Shown here: piece after piece, positions 37,882 through 45,192 of the stretch
Layout: every line of letters starts with the position of its first letter
Numbering within the stretch: the first letter of the stretch is position 1
NCBI GenBank assembly: GCA_017443025.1
Contig: JAFSPG010000016.1
Span: 186,001-250,000 of the forward strand
DNA from: Bacteroidales bacterium
Lineage (GTDB): Bacteria > Bacteroidota > Bacteroidia > Bacteroidales > UBA932
Length of the DNA: 64,000 nt
Direction of reading: 5' to 3'
Notes under the pieces: generated by a model
Databases searched by the model: none
Told to the model about the DNA's origin: nothing
What the model saw: only the letters and a program-made list of their open reading frames with translations
Translations under genes and position numbers: made by a program

Positions 37882-39635
37882 TGAAGAAACTTGTTGTCAT
37901 ACTTGCGCTTTTTTCTGCTCTGTCGCTTGTAGCTCGCGAAATGCCGCGCTTCAAAGTGGGTACATACAATGTGTTCACATCCGATTCGCGGCTTAAAGTA
38001 ATCAAGGCCAATCCTGAAGTCAGCGAACAGCGCTACTGGAGTAACAGTGCTTCTGCGGTGGCCGACATGATAGTGCATCTTGACTGCGATATCATGGGGC
38101 TTCAGGAGATATGCGACAGTATATGGAACGGCCCGCAGAATATTCGTAAACTGGTTGCCGACAGAGGTTATGAATACGAGTGGATTCTTTATCCTAATAC
38201 TCGTCACGGGCATATTTCCTACGACGATGCCATAGGATTCAAGCCTTCCGTATTCGAATGTATTGAAAATGGAATTTTCTGGCTGGCAGGTATATTTGAT
38301 AAGCCTGAGATGGCAGAGGATGCTCCAAAAGGCTCGATGCGGCCCTGCGTATGGGCGCGCATGAAGCACATGGCTTCCGGCCGTGAATTCTATTTCCTGA
38401 GTACCCATCTTCTTGTTTCTCAAAAACAGCAGGACGGCTCGTGGAGCCATGAGGGAAATAAGTATAACGCAAAGATGATCCGCCAGTGGGCTTACGAGAA
38501 TATTCCGGACAATGTTCCTTCCATTCTGGTTGGCGACATGAACGTGGATGATAAGTCAAAACACTGGCTCAGCCTTGCGCAGGCCCGTTTCATGGACGCA
38601 AAGCAGTATTTTGTCAGAGCCAAGAGGCTCAGCAAGGATGCAAAGGCCTGGGGTACTCAGGATACCAAGGATGAAAGCGGATTCAGCAAGTGGTGGCCCG
38701 ATCATATAATGTTCAATATGTTCCGGCCTCTCGATTACGTAATTGATCGCAGTAAATTTCCTACGGCCGACGGAACGCTTCATTACCCTTCGGATCATCT
38801 TCCGGTTACTTGTAACATAGAGTTCCGCGATTATTCTGAAAGCGGGCTTCCGACCCCGCCGAAAAAGAAGAAGGCCGTGCGTCTCGTGTCGTTCAACGTA
38901 CGTTATCGCAACAATAACGTCGATTTGGAGAATGGCTGGGACCATCGCAAGTTCGCTATCCCAGCTATGATAAGGGATGTATTGCCTGACGTGATGGGAA
39001 CCCAGGAAATAACTCATGACCAGATTGAATACCTCGACCGTGAAGTTCCTGAGTATAAGCATGTGGGCATTTTCCGTGAAGGTGGTGCTAAAGGCGAGTG
39101 TGCCAGCGTTTACTACAATTCTACCACTGTTGATTTGATTGACTGGGGAGGATTATGGCTGAGCGAAACTCCTTCCAAGTCTTCGCTTGGATGGGATGCC
39201 GCTGTTAAGCGCACGGCTGTGTGGGCCCGTCTTAAAATGAAGGGGACCGGCAAGGAATTCCTGTTTGTAAACACCCATCTCGACCACAAGGGGCCGGAAG
39301 CACGTGCCAAGGGAATGGATCTTATTCTTGACACATTGAAGGTAATCAATAAATCCAGGTTGCCGGTGGCAATCGTGGGCGACCTCAACAGTCAGATTGA
39401 CGACAAGGCTCTCACGAGGATTTGCAATGAGATGAAAGATGCTCGTTCTACTGCGGTCAATTCTGATACCAAGTATGCCTTCAACGGTTTTGGCCTTTCA
39501 TGGACCGGCATTATCGATCATATTTTCTACAAGGGATTCAAGAAGTGTACGGACTTTAAGGTGGTAAGCCGCAAGTATCTGCACATCAACTATATTTCAG
39601 ACCATTATCCAATCAGGGCGGATTTTGAATTATGA
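37881..39635 (+). CDS. Tandem endonuclease/exonuclease/phosphatase (EEP) domain protein
   Basis: A 584-residue exported protein (signal peptide ending LVA-RE) with two complete EEP domains. The first (about 24-315) has VGTYNV, GLQEI, STHLLV, VGDMNV, PDHIM and YPSDHLP. The second (about 328-584) has VSFNVRY, GTQEI, NTHLDHKG, VGDLNS, IIDHIF and SDHYP. Each set contains the metal-binding Glu, the Asp/Asn of GDxN and the catalytic His of the DNase I-like fold. EEP enzymes cut phosphoester bonds in nucleic acids, phospholipids or inositol phosphates. In this operon a phosphate linkage in a glycan is a reasonable target (inference). The start at ATG 37881 gives the signal peptide. Confidence 0.85.
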   Translation: MKKLVVILALFSALSLVAREMPRFKVGTYNVFTSDSRLKVIKANPEVSEQRYWSNSASAVADMIVHLDCDIMGLQEICDSIWNGPQNIRKLVADRGYEYEWILYPNTRHGHISYDDAIGFKPSVFECIENGIFWLAGIFDKPEMAEDAPKGSMRPCVWARMKHMASGREFYFLSTHLLVSQKQQDGSWSHEGNKYNAKMIRQWAYENIPDNVPSILVGDMNVDDKSKHWLSLAQARFMDAKQYFVRAKRLSKDAKAWGTQDTKDESGFSKWWPDHIMFNMFRPLDYVIDRSKFPTADGTLHYPSDHLPVTCNIEFRDYSESGLPTPPKKKKAVRLVSFNVRYRNNNVDLENGWDHRKFAIPAMIRDVLPDVMGTQEITHDQIEYLDREVPEYKHVGIFREGGAKGECASVYYNSTTVDLIDWGGLWLSETPSKSSLGWDAAVKRTAVWARLKMKGTGKEFLFVNTHLDHKGPEARAKGMDLILDTLKVINKSRLPVAIVGDLNSQIDDKALTRICNEMKDARSTAVNSDTKYAFNGFGLSWTGIIDHIFYKGFKKCTDFKVVSRKYLHINYISDHYPIRADFEL

Positions 39636-40621
39636 TAAGGATTCTGACATTACTCGCAATTCTGGTCATTCCCGGCCTATTTGATACCGCCCTCGCAAAA
39701 TCTCCTCTGCGGGCCGGTACTTTTGAGGTGACCAATTCCTTCAACAGAAGGGCCCAGGCTGAGAAGGGGAAGATGCCTGCACAGCGTATGTGGGTTCATA
39801 GCGCCGTAGCAGTGGCAGATGCAATTATTGACTCTGACTGCGATATACTGGGCATTCATGATGTATGCGATTCCATCGCGGGAAGACGGGAAGACGTAAA
39901 GCCTCTCATTGATTATATTCGTGAAAGGGGAGGGGATTATGACTGGCTTGTGCTCAGTAACTCCAATCCGAACTATCCGCTTGAGGGCGATATGGCCAAT
40001 GGAGATGGTATTATTTGGAGGTCTTCCAGGTTCGAACTTCGCGACTACGGCATCAATTGGCTCAGTGGTATTTATGACAAGCCCGGGCGCGACAAATCAT
40101 TGAAGTACGGCGGGCCTAAAGCATCTTTTACATGGGTTAGATTATATGACAAGACGTGCGGCAAGGAATTAGTCTTTGCCAGTGCAACTGTAAATGGGCC
40201 GACTCAGTATGATCATGGCGAAAAGGTGGTATACCACGAAATCAATGTTGCCAACTGCCGTAATCTGATCAATATGTTGAAGGACGAAATCGTTCCGAAG
40301 GGAATGCCTTCCATAATTGCTATTAATTCACACAATGCTCCTTCTCACGAAGGATACAAAGTGCTTACTTCCTCTGTGTGGTTCGACGTTCATGACACAC
40401 TTCACGAAGAGGGCTCTTTGGACGAGGATTCAAATAAGGTTAAGGATACTTGCAATTCGCCTGATGAGTCGAAATTGCAGGGTGGTCGGCCAGACCATAT
40501 CCTTGTAGACGGATTTGATATTGTTTCTTATGCTGTGCTGCGTAAGAAATTTGCTACTAATGATGGTTCCCTGCACTATCCGGCATTACATTTCCCGGTT
40601 GTTGCAGATTTAAAATTATAG
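39632..40621 (+). CDS. Degenerate EEP-fold protein (active site lost)
   Basis: A 329-residue exported protein with a signal peptide ending ALA-K. It aligns with the type-A EEP domains of its neighbours but lacks most catalytic residues. GTxN is GTFE (Glu32), QE is HD (76-77), STHL is SATV (184-187), GDMN is INSH (231-234), and SDHFP is ALHFP. PDHI is kept. It is intact as an ORF, so probably retained for binding or structure. It overlaps the preceding gene by 4 nt (ATGA). Confidence 0.75.
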   Translation: MIRILTLLAILVIPGLFDTALAKSPLRAGTFEVTNSFNRRAQAEKGKMPAQRMWVHSAVAVADAIIDSDCDILGIHDVCDSIAGRREDVKPLIDYIRERGGDYDWLVLSNSNPNYPLEGDMANGDGIIWRSSRFELRDYGINWLSGIYDKPGRDKSLKYGGPKASFTWVRLYDKTCGKELVFASATVNGPTQYDHGEKVVYHEINVANCRNLINMLKDEIVPKGMPSIIAINSHNAPSHEGYKVLTSSVWFDVHDTLHEEGSLDEDSNKVKDTCNSPDESKLQGGRPDHILVDGFDIVSYAVLRKKFATNDGSLHYPALHFPVVADLKL

Positions 40622-40625
40622 ATAG

Positions 40626-41438
40626 ATGAAGAGATTCTATGTAATGTTGGCGATGGCTCTGCTGCCCTTGACTTACTCTTGTGAAAAGGGCGTGGAACAA
40701 CCCGGAGCATTGGAACTTAAGGCTTCAATACTCCAGCTTCCCACAAAGAGCTATCTTGGCGATGAAGAGGGGGGCGTTTTCCCTGTATTGTGGGCGGAAG
40801 GAGATGTTATCAGTGTCAACGGCACTCTGACCAATCCTCTGACGGCGGCAGCTGCCGGGGTGAGTGAGGCGGAATTCCGTGTTATTGACGCTTCATTGGT
40901 TGCTCCCTATCATCTTCTGTATCCGGGCGAAGCCGGAGTATCTAACAGTGTAGTGCTTGACGGAATACTCCCGCCGATGTATGCCAGTGGCAGCGATACG
41001 GGAGAGAACTTTACCTTCCATCAAGCGGCGGTCGGACTGAGATTCAGTATTTCCGGCGAACTCCCCCTTGCCTCTGTAACGCTTTCGGCGCCGGGTGGCG
41101 AGAAAATCATTGGCCGTTTTGGAATATCTTTTACTGACGGAACTCTTACACCTTCATCTGCGTCTTCAGAATGGGGAAAGATATATTCAACTCCCGCTGA
41201 TTTGTCGGAGCCTGAAACGTTTACTCTGTTCATTGCTCCGGGCAGTTTTTCCGAAGGGCTTGTAATAACAGCTGAAAATCCTTCCGGCGACTCAGTTACC
41301 TGGCTTTTTGCCAAGGGATGTTCTCTCCTTGCCGGTAAACTATATACCCTCCCTAATCTTACATTCTCCCGTCCTTTCGGAGGCTGGTATGTACTCCTGG
41401 AAGATATGACTGAAGATGATGTCACTTTTGAATTATAG
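40626..41438 (+). CDS. Stand-alone fimbrillin-like lipoprotein
   Basis: A 270-residue lipoprotein (TYSC lipobox). It carries only the fimbrillin-like module with LPTKSYLGDEEGGVFPVLWA and EGDVISVNG, seen also at the N-termini of four other proteins in the locus. It may be a surface anchor or subunit; there is no catalytic signature. It sits 4 nt after the degenerate EEP gene and 6 nt before the fimbrillin-EEP gene. Confidence 0.7.
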   Translation: MKRFYVMLAMALLPLTYSCEKGVEQPGALELKASILQLPTKSYLGDEEGGVFPVLWAEGDVISVNGTLTNPLTAAAAGVSEAEFRVIDASLVAPYHLLYPGEAGVSNSVVLDGILPPMYASGSDTGENFTFHQAAVGLRFSISGELPLASVTLSAPGGEKIIGRFGISFTDGTLTPSSASSEWGKIYSTPADLSEPETFTLFIAPGSFSEGLVITAENPSGDSVTWLFAKGCSLLAGKLYTLPNLTFSRPFGGWYVLLEDMTEDDVTFEL

Positions 41439-41444
41439 CGAGTT

Positions 41445-43286
41445 ATGATAAATAGATTATTCTTTGTGTGTATTGCGCTCATTGTCGCGTTCTCTTGCAG
41501 TAAAAAACAGGAAGAGCCGGTGGTAGACAATGGGTTTACGCTGCGTGCCGGTCTGGACGAAGTTTCTACAAGAACGGTTATCGGCGAGAAAAACGGTATG
41601 GGCAAATACCCGATTTACTGGGTTGATGGCGATGTTATCAGTGTAAACGGTGTTATATCCGATCCGCTTTCGGGCCAGAGCGGCGAGAGTTCTTCGGCTA
41701 ATTTCAGATTTGCCGGCATTCTTGCTCCGGCTTCCATATACAATGTTCTATGCCCGGGTACCACTTATTCTGATAAAGTGACATTCGATGGAATCAGCGT
41801 GCCGCTGTACGGAAACAGCACTGACCTTTCGGCCGGTGTTTCAATGCGGACTCCGGCTACGGTAGTGCGTTTTGAATACAAGGGCACGGCGACTCTCACT
41901 GATATTGTTGTAACATCAATGCAGGGAGAAAAGATTTCCGGGCCGTTTACTATGTCTAAAGATGGAAGCGGAGCGCTTACCGGCGTCCTGGCTCCTGATG
42001 CCGGTGCGACCGGCACCATCACCATTTCCTATGACGGCGGGCTCGAGTTGACTCCCGGCGGGAAGACTATTTATTTCGTAATCCCCCCAGGAACATATCC
42101 TAAAGGTTTGCGTGCTGTGGTTAATGATAATACAGGTAGCAGGATGACACTACGCTTTTTCAAAAGTGGAGCCGTCCTGACTGCCGGGCGTGCTTGTTCC
42201 TTCCCGGAAATAACCTATGTTGCGGGGAGTGATGTGGTGATGACAGGTGGCGAGGGATTCGAGCCTATTGATATCGACCTTCAGGAAGGTGCAGGTACAG
42301 GAGATATGGATGCTTCGACAGGCGAAATAAAGGTTTCTCTTAAAGCCGGCACATTCAATATCTGGGCTCCGTCGGCCAGGAAGAGCGTAATGGACGCCGA
42401 TCCCGAGGTTAGCGAGCAAAGGTCATGGGCAAACAGCTATGAGTCTGTAGCTGACATGATTAACTGGCTGGACTGCGATGTGATGGGGCTTCAGGAAATT
42501 ACCGCTATGGCATATGAGACCACATATACAAAGAAAAAGGATTATGATGGCGGCGAACACTATCTCAATGATATTCTTACTAATTATGGTTGGGTGATTT
42601 ACAATGCTGCAAATACGACATACGACAGCTGGTTCCCAGACAATACCACTGGTAACGGTCTTGGCTCTACAGATGCGATTATCTATAAAAAATCCGTTCT
42701 GACACTTGTGTCGCATGGCCGTTACTGGCTTTCAGGCTCGAGGAAAATTGCTCCTCAGGACGCCGGAGGTGTGGATTACGGAACTAATCGCCCTTGCACG
42801 TGGGCTAAGTTTACCCATAAGGCTAGTGGAAAATCTTTCTATTTTGTAACCACGCATCTTGACCTTCCCAATGCGGGTGGGCCGGATGATGATAATGAGT
42901 ACGCCCAGCGGCGAAATGCCAGCGAATTGATTGATTGGTTCATGCCGGAGGTTGCTACAGAAGATATTCCGTCAATCATTTGCGGCGACATGAACTGTAC
43001 TACTCCTTCGGCTTCATACGATATCTTGTGTTCAGGGAAGTGGACAGATGTCTATGATGTAATGAAAGCAGACGGCACACTGGATTATACCGAGCGCTGT
43101 TATCCGGGTACAATGAATCTCGACAAGAAGGAAAGCGGCTTGAGCAGCTGGCGCCCCGATCATATGTTCACTTACGGTTGCACTGTGTCTTATTATAAAA
43201 CAGCCCGTGAGAAATTTGCCACTAAAGACAGTTCAATGCACTGGCCTTCAGACCATTTCCCTATTAAAATCATCGTAAACTTCTAG
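41445..43286 (+). CDS. Fimbrillin-like domain fused to EEP domain, surface lipoprotein
   Basis: A 613-residue lipoprotein (AFSC lipobox). The N-terminal module (about 25-270) has VSTRTVIGEKNGMGKYPIYW and DGDVISVNG. The C-terminal EEP domain (about 302-613) is intact: AGTFNI, GLQEI, TTHLDL, CGDMNC, PDHMF and PSDHFP. It is a probable surface-exposed phosphoesterase. The type-A EEP domain matches those at 37881 (first half) and 45189. The next gene starts 4 nt later. Confidence 0.78.
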   Translation: MINRLFFVCIALIVAFSCSKKQEEPVVDNGFTLRAGLDEVSTRTVIGEKNGMGKYPIYWVDGDVISVNGVISDPLSGQSGESSSANFRFAGILAPASIYNVLCPGTTYSDKVTFDGISVPLYGNSTDLSAGVSMRTPATVVRFEYKGTATLTDIVVTSMQGEKISGPFTMSKDGSGALTGVLAPDAGATGTITISYDGGLELTPGGKTIYFVIPPGTYPKGLRAVVNDNTGSRMTLRFFKSGAVLTAGRACSFPEITYVAGSDVVMTGGEGFEPIDIDLQEGAGTGDMDASTGEIKVSLKAGTFNIWAPSARKSVMDADPEVSEQRSWANSYESVADMINWLDCDVMGLQEITAMAYETTYTKKKDYDGGEHYLNDILTNYGWVIYNAANTTYDSWFPDNTTGNGLGSTDAIIYKKSVLTLVSHGRYWLSGSRKIAPQDAGGVDYGTNRPCTWAKFTHKASGKSFYFVTTHLDLPNAGGPDDDNEYAQRRNASELIDWFMPEVATEDIPSIICGDMNCTTPSASYDILCSGKWTDVYDVMKADGTLDYTERCYPGTMNLDKKESGLSSWRPDHMFTYGCTVSYYKTAREKFATKDSSMHWPSDHFPIKIIVNF

Positions 43287-43290
43287 GAAT

Positions 43291-45192
43291 ATGAGAAAGA
43301 TAATATATACTGTTTCAATCGCTGTCGCGATAGTTTCCTGTTCCAAGGAGAGTGCAAACGTCCCCCAGCGGGAGTTCACTCTTGAAGCTTCGATGCCTGG
43401 AACAGACACTAAAACCACGCTTGGGGCAAAGAGCGCCGGAGCCTATCCCGTTCTTTGGGCTTCCGGGGATGTAATAACCGTAAATGGAGTAGTTTCCAAA
43501 CCGCTTGCTTCCGGGGATGCGGGGGCCAAAACTGCTGTCTTCTCATTTGCTGGCGATGTGTCTACCCCTTTCAATGTACTTTTCGGAGCATCAGCCGGTC
43601 GGAGTGACGCAGTTGAGATTTCCCAAAAACAAAGTTGCACTCCCGGTACAGTTTGCGGCGGGCCTATGTATGCCGTTGCTACCAGCACGTCATTTACCAT
43701 GCAACATTCCTGTGCCATTATTACTCTTCCTGTAACCGGGACAGGAGATATTAGGGGAATTCGTCTGTCTTCTCTTGACGGTACGGCTGTTGCCGGAACA
43801 TTCCGCATGGAAAAAATATCCGGCTCATTTTCCGGAAAGATGATTACGGAGATTCCTTCTTCATATATTGATTTGTCTCTGTCTGGAGGCAAGATGACCC
43901 TTTCCGCCTCGCCAAAGACCGTCAGTTTTGCTGTTGCACCCTCTACTCAGGAAAAGGGTATTTGCATAGAAATGGTTGCAAGCGACGGCTCAATAATGTG
44001 CAAGAATGCTCTTGTGGGAGAAACTCTTGTAGCCGGGACTGTGTATGAACTTCCTTCAACTGCCTTTGTGCCCAATTCTGAGCCGGTTGAGATTATATCT
44101 TCTTATTCCGAGCTTAAGGATTTTGCGGCCAGAGTCGCTGCCGGGGAGCTTCTGCTCAGGGCTCGCCTTGGGGCAAATATCACCGGTGATGCTACCTGGA
44201 CTCCAATGGAAGGGTTCAAGGGCGATTTTGATGGCGGCGGATTCAAGATTTCCGGTTTGAGGAAGGCCTTTACCAACGAATTGATCGGTATGGTCAGGAA
44301 TCTGACACTGGAATCAGATATTACCTTAAGTAGCGCTGAAGATTATGTCGGCGATGAAAATAACTCCTGGGCTGGAATTGTAGCCAATCGCTTGTATACA
44401 AACGCATCCGTTATCAATTGTACGACCAAGGGGGCCATCACTGTTAATAATCAATTGGGAAAGGAGATTCGAATAGGAGCCGTTGCAGGATATGCCGCGC
44501 GCGGTATTGTTAACGGTTGCGTCAACGAGGCCACGATAACTGTTTACGGCGATAATTCGGGGAAGGACATTAATGCCGGCGGCTTTATCGGAAGGATGTA
44601 TTCCAGCGAGACTGAAATCAAATTATATGGTAATATTAACAGAGGTACAGTCCTGATTGGCGGAACTGTTAAGAATGTTTATGTCGGTGGCGCTGTCGGG
44701 AGATGCAATGCTCCACATATCCTGACAATAAAAGATAACATTAATATAGGAAATATAACCATAGATGGTGGAACTGTTGTGTCCGGGTCCATGAATGTGG
44801 GTGGAATTGCCGGGCAGGCACTTGATGCTTTTTCGGGCTGTGCCAATTACGGAGCTGTCACGCTCAGTGCATCAACATCCCAGACTCAAAATGTAGGCGG
44901 TATCGTCGGAGCTGTAACAACGGATTCCATATCCGAATGCATAAACGCCGGAACTATTCTTATGGATGGTACGAGTTCAGGAGTTGTGCGTTGTGGCGGT
45001 ATAGTCGGAAATGCGAGCGGAGATGCTTCACTTAATGAAATAACTCTGACTAATTGTTCGTTCAGCGGTTTAATTACCATTGATATCGCCAGTCATTCAA
45101 CCTTATACACCAATGCCTTTACCGGTCTGTATACTACTGGCGACCATACCGAGACGGGCTGTAAGAACTCTGGAAATATTGTTGTGAAATGA
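43291..45192 (+). CDS. Fimbrillin-like domain with GLUG-like repeats, surface lipoprotein
   Basis: A 633-residue lipoprotein (IVSC lipobox). A fimbrillin-like N-terminal domain (TDTKTTLGAKSAGAYPVLWA) is followed by a long region from about residue 270 to the end with repeats such as VNGCVNEATITVYG, VGGIAGQALDAFSGCANYGA and VGGIVGAVTTDSISECINAG. These are GLUG-type repeats that form an extended beta structure. It likely serves adhesion or glycan display. It overlaps the EEP-GH97 gene by 4 nt. Confidence 0.72.
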   Translation: MRKIIYTVSIAVAIVSCSKESANVPQREFTLEASMPGTDTKTTLGAKSAGAYPVLWASGDVITVNGVVSKPLASGDAGAKTAVFSFAGDVSTPFNVLFGASAGRSDAVEISQKQSCTPGTVCGGPMYAVATSTSFTMQHSCAIITLPVTGTGDIRGIRLSSLDGTAVAGTFRMEKISGSFSGKMITEIPSSYIDLSLSGGKMTLSASPKTVSFAVAPSTQEKGICIEMVASDGSIMCKNALVGETLVAGTVYELPSTAFVPNSEPVEIISSYSELKDFAARVAAGELLLRARLGANITGDATWTPMEGFKGDFDGGGFKISGLRKAFTNELIGMVRNLTLESDITLSSAEDYVGDENNSWAGIVANRLYTNASVINCTTKGAITVNNQLGKEIRIGAVAGYAARGIVNGCVNEATITVYGDNSGKDINAGGFIGRMYSSETEIKLYGNINRGTVLIGGTVKNVYVGGAVGRCNAPHILTIKDNINIGNITIDGGTVVSGSMNVGGIAGQALDAFSGCANYGAVTLSASTSQTQNVGGIVGAVTTDSISECINAGTILMDGTSSGVVRCGGIVGNASGDASLNEITLTNCSFSGLITIDIASHSTLYTNAFTGLYTTGDHTETGCKNSGNIVVK

